A stretch of DNA of 26,199 bases from an uncultured Collinsella sp. (GTDB lineage Bacteria; Actinomycetota; Coriobacteriia; Coriobacteriales; Coriobacteriaceae): contig UQHO01000031.1 of assembly GCA_900540995.1 (NCBI GenBank), forward strand, positions 1-26,199, read 5' to 3'. This document shows, piece by piece, positions 6,396 through 16,030 of this stretch. How positions within the stretch are numbered: the stretch's first letter is position 1; every line of letters begins with the position of its first letter. A model generated the notes under the pieces. That model did not search any database and was not told the origin of the DNA. It was given only the letters and a program-made list of their open reading frames with translations. A program made the translations under genes and the position numbers.

Positions 6396-7334
6396 ATGGC
6401 ATCTCAAGTTGAGCTCACCCCATGCGGGGCCATGTTTGACATCTTTAAACGCGCGGCCCATCTGAGTCATATCGAGCTGTGCGGCTTGGTGCTCTCGTCC
6501 CGTCCGCTTGCCGACGGTCGCAGCCCTCAGAGCCGGGCCGCCGATCGCTCCTGGGTCTCGCGCTTTATCGTTCGCGCGCCGGTCGGTACGCTTCAGCAGC
6601 GTTTCTTTGCCGATTACGGGACCTCGGCCGCGCGCATTATGTCGCAGCTGGCACTGCGCCAGCGCAATCCCATGGACTCCACGGCCGTGATCAATATGGT
6701 GTGCGGTCCCGCTGGTGAACCGATGGTGCGTGCGCTCGAGGAATGTCACCAGGATACGAATCTCTATCGCAACGCGCTCGATCGTCTGTCCCAGGCGGGA
6801 GAGCTTATGCCTGCCGAGCGCGCCGAAGCCGTGCTGGTGCTGTTTGTCGCCGTGGGCTGCTCGGCAGATGTCAGGTCCTCGGTGACCTATGCTATCGACT
6901 ATGCGCACGCGACCTGTGGCGGAGGCACGTCCACACCGCGTTCGCTTGGCATGTCGACGACCACGGGCGAACGCGAGCCCGCGCCGGCGCATCCGTTGGG
7001 CCTGCTGCGCGTGCAAAACGGCTTTGTGGTGAGTGCCCCGCGCTGGATTCAGCCGAGCGAGGAAGGTGTCGAGATCGGCGCGCTGGCAACGGGGGAGGGC
7101 GATATCACCGACGTCGGCGATGACGTCTCGGCTCGCCATGCCCACATCTGGTGCGATGCTCAAAATACCTGGCATGTCGAGGACCTGTCGTCTACCAACG
7201 GAACCGTGGTGGTAAACGGGGTCACGAGCGTCTGCATCCAGGTCGAGCCCGGCCGTTCCGCCCAGCTCAATCCCGGCGACGAGCTCAAACTCGGCGGCTC
7301 CACCACCTACGCCATCCTCTTCGGTGCCCTCTAG
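6396..7334 (+). CDS. FHA-domain protein, probable phospho-reader of the adjacent kinase
   Basis: 312 residues, starting 3 nt after the kinase stop with AGGAGG at 6382-6387 inside the end of the kinase gene. The C-terminal 85 residues (about 223-308) form an FHA domain: DVSARHAHI holds the Ser/Arg/His signature and LSSTNGTVV the conserved Ser-x-x-Asn-Gly loop that contacts phosphothreonine peptides. The N-terminal 190 residues are mostly helical and unrecognised. A short Thr/Ser/Gly-rich linker (TCGGGTSTPRSLGMSTT) joins the halves and could be a phosphorylation site. No membrane segment is present. FHA domains dock on phosphothreonine, so binding to the kinase or to the membrane protein upstream is the natural hypothesis. 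The domain call is firm; the partner is inferred from context. Confidence 0.9.
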   Translation: MASQVELTPCGAMFDIFKRAAHLSHIELCGLVLSSRPLADGRSPQSRAADRSWVSRFIVRAPVGTLQQRFFADYGTSAARIMSQLALRQRNPMDSTAVINMVCGPAGEPMVRALEECHQDTNLYRNALDRLSQAGELMPAERAEAVLVLFVAVGCSADVRSSVTYAIDYAHATCGGGTSTPRSLGMSTTTGEREPAPAHPLGLLRVQNGFVVSAPRWIQPSEEGVEIGALATGEGDITDVGDDVSARHAHIWCDAQNTWHVEDLSSTNGTVVVNGVTSVCIQVEPGRSAQLNPGDELKLGGSTTYAILFGAL

Positions 7335-7347
7335 CCAACCCTCAATA

Positions 7348-7414
7348 AGTTGCGGTGAAATACGGACTGTCTAAGGCTCTGAGCAGCAAAAACAGTCCCT
7401 ATTTCACCGCAACT
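7348..7414. repeat. Long imperfect inverted repeat, REP-like hairpin
   Basis: Arms at 7348-7370 and 7392-7414 are complementary at 22 of 23 positions (one C/C mismatch), enclosing a 21-nt loop that itself holds GCTC/GAGC. It lies 13 bp after the FHA gene stop. There is no T-run, so it is not a standard terminator. Size and shape resemble REP/palindromic-unit elements. The downstream GGGGACATTTT (7430-7440) resembles GGGGACGTTCT inside another palindrome at 13064-13094. Confidence 0.8.
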
Positions 7415-7525
7415 GCCGTATGGTTCACGGGGGACATTTTGCTCGGCGCTGAGCATTCGATAGTCACCCGAGGTAAACCTTCACCCGTCCACCTATATTT
7501 GCCGAAATTACACTTGACGGCGGGG

Positions 7526-7531
7526 TACAAT
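7526..7531 (+). promoter_or_regulatory. Candidate minus-10 (GGGG-TACAAT) for PFOR
   Basis: TACAAT preceded by GGGG. A TTGACG lies too close (7514-7519, 6-bp spacer) to serve as its minus-35. If used, transcription would begin near 7538 and give a leader of about 275 nt before the PFOR start. Confidence 0.45.
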
Positions 7532-7813
7532 AAACCCGCATGCGGATTTCCGTTGCGGGCGCTTCCCATCGCCGGGGCGTGCCCGGGAGCATCCGGCATG
7601 CGGCCTTTGCGGCGCTCGGTCATGTGCAAGACGGGTAGCTGGGCCTGTGGAGCGCGTACAGCCGCCCCTTGCCTTGGCATGCCTTCTCTCCACGCCATGT
7701 ACCTGCTGCTGAGTCTGCCTGCCAGATGATTGGAAGCAACAACGAAAATCCCATCACGCCAACATCCCGGCGATCGCCGGGGCCTGTATACCTATATGAG
7801 AGGAGAGGGGTAT

Positions 7814-11353
<3,540 letters not shown>

Positions 11354-11363
11354 GTCTCCCGCC

Positions 11364-11488
11364 GCAGGATCTGAGGGCTAACCTTCGCGGACGTCCTCGG
11401 ACATGAAAGAACCCCCGCTGCGCACTACGTGCGGCGGGGGTTCTTTCGTCCTGCGGAGTGTCCGCGAAGGTTAGCCCTCAGATCCTGC
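11364..11488. repeat. Nested inverted repeat: 29-bp perfect arms around the PFOR terminator
   Basis: Arms 11364-11392 and 11460-11488 are perfectly complementary over 29 bp. Inside them the sequence remains largely complementary with small bulges and leads into the 14-bp terminator stem at 11405-11447, so the whole 125-bp element can fold into one very long hairpin or cruciform. An 11-bp segment (ACGTCCTCGGA, 11391-11401) is repeated directly at 11496-11506. No transposase is adjacent. Confidence 0.95.
11405..11447. terminator. Strong, probably bidirectional, intrinsic terminator after PFOR
   Basis: Perfect 14-bp arms GAAAGAACCCCCGC (11405-11418) and GCGGGGGTTCTTTC (11434-11447), with a further CGCAC/GTGCG inner stem. 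The T-rich 3' side (TTCTTTC) and A-rich 5' side (GAAAGAA) allow function in both directions. It sits 52 bp after the PFOR stop. Confidence 0.85.
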
Positions 11489-11993
11489 TACGACTACGTC
11501 CTCGGATTGTGGGGCTGAATGAAGGACGTGGTTGGTGGGGCCTTTTGTCCCCTTCGCTGTTTCGCGGCTTTGCCGCGAAAGGCGCGCCACTTTGGGTATG
11601 GAGGGGGACTTGGTTGTTGCGGCGCCGTATTCCTTTTTGATGGATGAAAAGCCGCTTGTTTTTGCAGGGGTGCATACTCGTCCTATAAGTGCATAGAATC
11701 TCGTATAGTGCGAGTAAGATTTTGCGCTGTCTGTTTTGTGTTTAGCAAAGATGTAGTTTGCATAATCCCGTCTAATCCCCGCTCTATTTAAATAAAGTCG
11801 CACGTAAATGGCGTAGATATGTCTGAGCTGGGGTTCTGTACGCTGAGCGGATAAAAACGACCGTTCACCGTTCCGCTATTTTCAAAATGAATAAAATGAG
11901 CGATAAAGAGAATATAAACCTTAATAAACTCGCGTATCGCACGGACGCGGGTTATTAATGGGTTGTAGGCCTTTTACAGAAAGGATTCCAGCA
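11489..11993. promoter_or_regulatory. AT-rich intergenic/regulatory region upstream of carbamate kinase
   Basis: About 500 bp without a supported gene. It opens GC-rich with a 9-bp hairpin (TTTCGCGGC 11560-11568 with GCCGCGAAA 11572-11580), then from about 11640 turns markedly AT-rich compared with the rest of the window. It contains several minus-10-like boxes (such as CATAAT 11761-11766), a tandem heptamer ACCGTTC-ACCGTTC (11860-11873), and an AATGAATAAAATGAG stretch near 11885-11900 that resembles an arginine-repressor half-site only loosely. Long upstream regions like this usually mean regulated expression of the next gene. Confidence 0.5.
11860..11873 (+). promoter_or_regulatory. Tandem ACCGTTC heptamers (LytTR-site-like)
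   Basis: ACCGTTC occurs twice directly adjacent, about 120 bp upstream of the carbamate kinase start. LytTR-family regulators such as AlgR recognise CCGTTCGTC-like sequences, and similar motifs occur before the permease (14276-14284) and the first kinase (17312-17320). Assignment is tentative. Confidence 0.3.
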
Positions 11994-12956
11994 ATGTCTA
12001 AGCCTCTTGGCAAGCCCGATCGTATTGTCGTCGCCCTTGGCGGCAACGCCCTCGGCAACAACCCCGTCGAGCAGATCGAGGCCGTGAGCAACACCGCCCA
12101 CGCTCTCCTCGGTCTCATCGAGCAGGGCAACGAGATCATCATCACCCACGGCAACGGCCCGCAGGTCGGCATGATCCAGAACGCCTTCGCCGCTGCCCAC
12201 GATGCCATCGGTACCCCCGAGATGCCGCTGCCCGAGTGCGGCGCCATGTCCCAGGGCTACATTGGTTATCACCTGCAGCAGGGCATCGGCCGCGAGATGC
12301 ACAAGCGCTATAAGCGTTGGCACGCCGCCACCGTCGTCACCCAGATCGAGTGCGATCCGGATGATCCCGCGTTCAAGAACCCGACCAAGCCGATCGGCCC
12401 CTTCTACACCGAGGAGCAGGCCAAGGAGTTCATGGCCGAGGATCCCTCCAAGGTCTTCGTCGAGGACTCCGGCCGCGGCTGGCGTCGCGTCGTCGCCTCC
12501 CCCGACCCCAAGAAGATCGTCGAGGCTGACTCCATCCTCAACCTGCTCGACAACGAGTTCATCGTCATCGCCTGCGGTGGCGGCGGCATCCCCGTCGTCC
12601 GCGACTACGAGAACAAGGGTTGCTACAAGGGCGTTCCCGCCGTTATCGACAAGGACCTGGGCGGCGAGCTGCTGGCCGAGGACTGCGACGCCGACGTCCT
12701 GTTCCTGCTGACCGCCGTTGAGCATGTCGCCATCAACTTTGGCAAGCCCAACCAGGAGGAGCTCGAGGACCTCACCGCCGACGAGGCCGAGCGCCTGGCC
12801 GACGAGGGCCAGTTTGGCAAGGGTTCCATGGAGCCCAAGGTCCGTGCTGCCATCAAGTTTGCCCGTTCCCGCAAGGGCCGCACCTGCATCATCGGCGCCC
12901 TGGACAAGGCCGCCGAGACCATGGCCGGTCTCTCCGGTACCCGCATCCACGAGTAG
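11994..12956 (+). CDS. arcC: Carbamate kinase
   Basis: 320 residues, close to the usual 310-315. It catalyses carbamoyl phosphate + ADP to ATP + carbamate (CO2 and NH3), giving substrate-level ATP at the end of arginine, citrulline, agmatine or ureido-compound breakdown. Family motifs visible: the phosphate-binding VVALGGNALGNN near the N terminus, ITHGNGPQVGMIQNAF (about residues 46-61), VIACGGGGIPVV (about 190-200) and the LFLLTAVEHVAINFG segment. The ATG at 11994 has AGAAAGGA 8 nt upstream; an upstream in-frame start at 11958 lacks a ribosome binding site. No arginine deiminase or ornithine carbamoyltransferase lies in the window, so the source of carbamoyl phosphate is not shown here. A terminator (13025-13054) follows, making it apparently monocistronic. 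Confidence 0.95.
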   Translation: MSKPLGKPDRIVVALGGNALGNNPVEQIEAVSNTAHALLGLIEQGNEIIITHGNGPQVGMIQNAFAAAHDAIGTPEMPLPECGAMSQGYIGYHLQQGIGREMHKRYKRWHAATVVTQIECDPDDPAFKNPTKPIGPFYTEEQAKEFMAEDPSKVFVEDSGRGWRRVVASPDPKKIVEADSILNLLDNEFIVIACGGGGIPVVRDYENKGCYKGVPAVIDKDLGGELLAEDCDADVLFLLTAVEHVAINFGKPNQEELEDLTADEAERLADEGQFGKGSMEPKVRAAIKFARSRKGRTCIIGALDKAAETMAGLSGTRIHE

Positions 12957-12978
12957 TCTCTACTCTGTTGCATCTCTC

Positions 12979-13002
12979 GTGGGCGCCAGGCAAAGCGCCC
13001 AC
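12979..13002. other. Hairpin after carbamate kinase
   Basis: GTGGGCGC (12979-12986) pairs perfectly with GCGCCCAC (12995-13002) around an 8-nt loop, 22 bp after the arcC stop. There is no T-run. It may stabilise the 3' end or act together with the terminator that follows. Confidence 0.5.
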
Positions 13003-13024
13003 AAACTAGCCTCTCTTCATGAGT

Positions 13025-13054
13025 CCCGCAGTCCGCTCCGACTGCGGGGCTTTT
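13025..13054 (+). terminator. Intrinsic terminator of carbamate kinase
   Basis: CCCGCAGTC (13025-13033) pairs perfectly with GACTGCGGG (13040-13048), followed by GCTTTT. It is placed 68 bp after the arcC stop, between convergent genes. Confidence 0.8.
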
Positions 13055-13063
13055 GCTATTCAC

Positions 13064-13094
13064 CTAGTCATTGGGGACGTTCTTAAATGACTAG
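13064..13094. repeat. Short palindromic element at the end of the C39 gene
   Basis: CTAGTCATT (13064-13072) and AATGACTAG (13086-13094) are perfect inverted arms around GGGGACGTTCTTA. The right arm overlaps the stop codon of the reverse-strand peptidase gene. The interior resembles GGGGACATTTT next to the hairpin at 7348-7414. It looks like a dispersed repeat, but only two related copies are visible here. Confidence 0.6.
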
Positions 13095-14092
13095 TAGTAG
13101 GCCCACATGGCTTCGACTTCGTTGAGGACCTCCACCACGCCCCAGCGGCGGGCGCTGCGGCTGGCCGAGTTGGGGTCGTAGACGCCAATCTGGTTGGCAT
13201 CGTCGATGCCGTAGAGCACGATATAGTGGCCTACGTTGGTAAACGTGCCGGGGCGCACTGCGGCGATGACGGGCGCACCCGAGCGAAGTGCTTGGGTAAT
13301 CGATTCGCGATTGTTATAGAGCTGTGTTCCGTTGAGCCCCAGCTGCCACGCACCGCCTGTCATAAACGACCACTCGGTGGCACCAGTGGGGGCGTAGTTG
13401 CCGGCTTCGGCCAGTGCGCATATATCGACCGGCGTCTTATCGGTATGGCCGGTCTTAAAGATATAGACCATGGTGAGGCAAGTGGGACCGCAAGCGTTTT
13501 CGCGAATAGTGCCACCGGCATAGGGCAGCTCCGACCATGCGGGGTCAATTTGGTAGATGTGGGGCATGGTGCCGGCCTGCCACTGCGAGCGTGGGGTCGA
13601 GAACGCAAAGGAGTAACCGGGTGCGACGGGAGCTTTAAGCAGCTTGTCCTCGGCAGTGGGCTCGAGACCGGCTGATCCGTGAGAGATACAGGATCCCAAA
13701 AACACAAAGACGAGGCAGGCGGCGATGGAGCAAAACGCAAGGCGTAGGCGGCGGGCCGGAAGCGCGTGACTTGTGGTATGCGACGCGGGGCGAGGGGCGG
13801 AATTGCCGCGATCGCGTTGAGGTCGCGAAAAGGAGCGCTTAACGTAGTAGTCGGTCTTACGGCGATCGTAGCGGCGTGGCTGCGATGTGTCGGTCTGGCG
13901 TTGGCGTGTGCTCGTACTCATGCGGTCTGGCTGCTGCACGGTACGGCTTTGTTGCCGCGAAGAAGCCCCGAGCTGCTCTTGGGGGCGCTGCGGGTTGTCG
14001 TTGTCGGAGGTGCTTCTGGGCGTTGGCGTGGTGCGGCCGGCAAGGCGCACGCTTTGTGGCCGTTGGTCGCCGTCATTGTATCCGTATGCCAT
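13091..14092 (-). CDS. Membrane-anchored C39-like cysteine peptidase domain protein
   Basis: 333 residues on the reverse strand. The N-terminal 105 residues are polar, rich in Gln, Arg, Ser and Pro and probably disordered. One transmembrane helix follows (LAFCSIAACLVFVFLGSCI), then an exported domain with papain-like C39 features: Cys201 in ACGPTCLTM, His289 in VGHYIVLYGI and Asp306 in VYDPNS, a plausible Cys-His-Asp triad. C39-like domains cut peptides or, in some cases, bind without cleavage. There is no ABC-transporter part, so this is not a bacteriocin exporter. The ATG at 14092 is preferred (AAGGTG 6 nt upstream) over the in-frame GTG at 14101. It is convergent with arcC and divergent from the permease. 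The substrate is unknown; cell-wall or peptide processing is a guess from the family. Confidence 0.82.
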   Translation of the reverse strand: MAYGYNDGDQRPQSVRLAGRTTPTPRSTSDNDNPQRPQEQLGASSRQQSRTVQQPDRMSTSTRQRQTDTSQPRRYDRRKTDYYVKRSFSRPQRDRGNSAPRPASHTTSHALPARRLRLAFCSIAACLVFVFLGSCISHGSAGLEPTAEDKLLKAPVAPGYSFAFSTPRSQWQAGTMPHIYQIDPAWSELPYAGGTIRENACGPTCLTMVYIFKTGHTDKTPVDICALAEAGNYAPTGATEWSFMTGGAWQLGLNGTQLYNNRESITQALRSGAPVIAAVRPGTFTNVGHYIVLYGIDDANQIGVYDPNSASRSARRWGVVEVLNEVEAMWAYY

Positions 14093-14447
14093 TTGAATCA
14101 CCTTGCCTCATGTGTAACTTGTCTATCCTACATAAAAAGATGCACGACACATGGGTATGCGCACCAAAAGCCTGACAAATGGTACGAACGTTGCCGCGCC
14201 GCGCGCCAAGCGTCACGGCAACGGGTATTCAAAAACAGACAAGATGAAAGTGTCCAAGACGAATGACGTCTCTCGCCGTTCGTCCCAAAAACGGCGCCGC
14301 TCGTTTTGCAGTTCTGCCTTCGGTCGAGCCTTGGACGGCAATGCAATGCCAAGGCCGTATCTTAAAGCCACGAAATAAAAGCGCGCGGCAAAACAGGCCG
14401 CGCAAGGGGTGACGCCAAGGGGCGTCAATAAGGAAAGGAGGGGAACA
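14093..14447. other. Divergent intergenic region between C39 gene and permease, with leader hairpins
   Basis: 355 bp with no supported gene; a 75-codon plus-strand frame at 14151-14378 is Arg/Lys/Ser-rich and lacks a ribosome binding site. The region must hold the promoters of both divergent genes. CCGTTCGTC at 14276-14284 matches the core of AlgR-type LytTR sites. Just before the permease are two hairpins: GCGCGGC/GCCGCGC (14383-14389 with 14397-14403) and GACGCC/GGCGTC (14411-14416 with 14421-14426), the latter ending about 10 nt before the AGGAGGGG ribosome binding site. Confidence 0.5.
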
Positions 14448-15899
14448 ATGGCGGACAAGAACGCAGAGGTTGCAGTCGAGGATAACGGCGGCATGAAGAA
14501 AACGCTTTCGCTCTGGAACTTCTTCACCATCGGCTTTGGTGCCATCATCGGTACCGGTTGGGTTCTGCAGGTCGGCGACTGGATGGTCGTGGGCGGCGGT
14601 CCCGTTCCCGCTATGATCGCATTCCTCTTGGGTGCAATCTTCCTCGTGCCCGTCGGAGCTGTTTTCGGTGAGCTCACGGCTGCTATCCCCATCTCGGGCG
14701 GCATCGTTGAGTATGTCGATCGTAGCTTTGGCCGTACGCTGAGCTACATCACCGGATGGCTTTTGGCCCTGGGCAACGGCATCCTGTGCCCGTGGGAGGC
14801 CATCGCCATCTCGACCCTCGTGTCCGAGATGTTCGGCAGCCTGCCCGGTCTTGAGTGGCTGCGCGCCGTCAAGCTCTACACCATCCTGGGCGCCGACGTT
14901 TACCTGTTCCCGACGCTGATCGCGCTCGGCTTTGCAGTCTACGTCATCTTCCTCAACTTCCGCGGTGCCAGCTCGGCCGCCAAGCTCCAGGCCTTCCTGA
15001 CCAAGGCTCTGCTTTGCGGCATGCTGCTTGCCATGGGCGTCTCGCTATTCACCGGCTCGCCGGACAACGCCATGCCCGTGTTCTCCCAGGTCACCGGCGC
15101 TGGCGGCGGCAAGGCCGCCACCGAGAGCACCAGCCTGTTTGCTGGCATCGTGTCGGTCCTGGTTCTGACCCCGTTCTTCTACGCCGGTTTCGACACCATT
15201 CCTCAGCAGGCTGAGGAAGCTGCCGAGGGCCTCAACTGGAACAAGTTCGGCAAGATCATCTCCTTGGCACTGCTGGCCGCCGGTGGCTTCTACATGGTCT
15301 GTATCTACTCGTTCGGCACCATCCTCGACTGGCATGAGTTTGTTAAGAGCCCGGTTCCCGCGCTCGCCTGCCTCAAGGGCATCAACATGCTCCTGTACCT
15401 GGCCATGCTCGTCATCGCCACGCTTGGACCCATGGGCCCGATGAACTCCTTCTACGGCGCCACGAGCCGCATCATGCTCGCCATGGGCCGCAAGGGCCAG
15501 CTGCCCGAACAGTTCGCCGAGGTCGACCCCAAGTCCGGCGCTCCCAAGCTTGCCTGCGTCGTTCTGGGCGTCATCACCGTCGTCGGTCCGTTCCTGGGCA
15601 AGAACATGCTCATCCCTCTGACCAACGTGTCGGCTCTCGCCTTCATCTTCTCCTGCGGCATGGTCGCCCTCGCTTGCCTGCGCATGCGCTTCACCGAGCC
15701 CGACCTGCCTCGTCCCTACGAGGTGCCCGGCGGCAAGTTTGGCATCAGCCTCGCTGTCGCTGCCTGCGCCGTCATCATTGGCCTGCTCGTGGTCCCGTTC
15801 TCTCCCGCCTCCCTCAACATGGTGGAGTGGAGCATCGTGATCGGCTGGCTGGCCGTTGGCCTGGCCCTCATGGCCTTCACCAATTCCCGCAAAAAATAA
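14448..15899 (+). CDS. APC-superfamily amino acid/polyamine permease
   Basis: 483 residues with about 12 hydrophobic helices and the APC-family start: TLSLWNFFTIGFGAIIGTGW in the first helix, whose Gly-rich unwound stretch forms the substrate site in this fold. Also typical are GAVFGELTAAIPISGGIVEY (helix 2-3) and PMGPMNSFYGATSRIMLAMGR (helix 8). It is a secondary transporter of the cytoplasmic membrane for an amino acid, polyamine or related amine; the exact substrate cannot be read from the sequence. The ATG at 14448 is chosen for the AAGGAGGGG directly upstream. The next gene in the same direction is an amidohydrolase, 131 bp away, which suggests the permease brings in its substrate or that both serve the same nutrient. 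A 10-bp hairpin (15920-15948) follows the gene. Confidence 0.92.
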   Translation: MADKNAEVAVEDNGGMKKTLSLWNFFTIGFGAIIGTGWVLQVGDWMVVGGGPVPAMIAFLLGAIFLVPVGAVFGELTAAIPISGGIVEYVDRSFGRTLSYITGWLLALGNGILCPWEAIAISTLVSEMFGSLPGLEWLRAVKLYTILGADVYLFPTLIALGFAVYVIFLNFRGASSAAKLQAFLTKALLCGMLLAMGVSLFTGSPDNAMPVFSQVTGAGGGKAATESTSLFAGIVSVLVLTPFFYAGFDTIPQQAEEAAEGLNWNKFGKIISLALLAAGGFYMVCIYSFGTILDWHEFVKSPVPALACLKGINMLLYLAMLVIATLGPMGPMNSFYGATSRIMLAMGRKGQLPEQFAEVDPKSGAPKLACVVLGVITVVGPFLGKNMLIPLTNVSALAFIFSCGMVALACLRMRFTEPDLPRPYEVPGGKFGISLAVAACAVIIGLLVVPFSPASLNMVEWSIVIGWLAVGLALMAFTNSRKK

Positions 15900-15919
15900 C
15901 GCCTAGCCGGGGCGGATCG

Positions 15920-15948
15920 GGTGCGCGGACCCCTCTCTTCCGCGCACC
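15920..15948. other. Hairpin between permease and amidohydrolase
   Basis: GGTGCGCGGA (15920-15929) pairs perfectly with TCCGCGCACC (15939-15948). There is no T-run, so read-through into the amidohydrolase is plausible, with the hairpin acting as a processing or stability element. Confidence 0.55.
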
Positions 15949-15976
15949 GAACCCGGCACCACTTGGGTAGCTTTGT

Positions 15977-16000
15977 GAGGCCATAACCCAACATGGCCTC
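15977..16000. other. Second hairpin upstream of the amidohydrolase
   Basis: GAGGCCA (15977-15983) pairs with TGGCCTC (15994-16000) around a 10-nt loop, about 20 nt before the AAGGAGGAA ribosome binding site of the amidohydrolase. No T-run. Confidence 0.5.
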
Positions 16001-16030
16001 GCCCACTATATGGATCCATAAGGAGGAACC

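Larger units (their letters stand above)
7335..7813. other. Gene-free region between FHA gene and PFOR
   Basis: About 480 bp without a supported gene. It contains a REP-like hairpin (7348-7414), a near-palindrome TGCTCGGCGCTGAGCA (7440-7455), a minus-10-like TACAAT after GGGG (7526-7531), and then about 280 bp of GC-rich, hairpin-prone leader up to the PFOR ribosome binding site. An ATG-started 32-codon frame (7540-7638) begins about where a transcript would start but lacks a ribosome binding site. Confidence 0.6.

Noticed and set aside
5001..7175. 724-codon reverse-strand frame across kinase and FHA genes
   Set aside because: Arg/His-rich shadow of two well-supported genes; no start signal, no family.
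7514..7531. TTGACG and TACAAT as a complete promoter before PFOR
   Set aside because: The spacer is only 6 bp; TTGACG cannot be the minus-35 of this minus-10.
7355..7729. 124-codon plus-strand frame before PFOR
   Set aside because: Starts inside the REP-like hairpin, has no ribosome binding site and mixed, non-protein-like composition.
7730..7813. TTG-started 28-residue N-terminal extension of PFOR
   Set aside because: The ATG at 7814 has a strong AGGAGAGGGG ribosome binding site and begins the conserved domain.
7532..7813. Known RNA (SRP RNA, tmRNA, 6S RNA or RNase P) in the PFOR leader
   Set aside because: None of the conserved cores of these RNAs could be found; only general hairpin potential remains.
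11885..11900. Arginine-repressor box upstream of carbamate kinase
   Set aside because: Only one loose half-site (TGAAT) is visible; no symmetric ARG box.
14151..14378. 75-codon frame upstream of the permease
   Set aside because: Arg/Lys/Ser-rich, no ribosome binding site, lies in the divergent promoter region.
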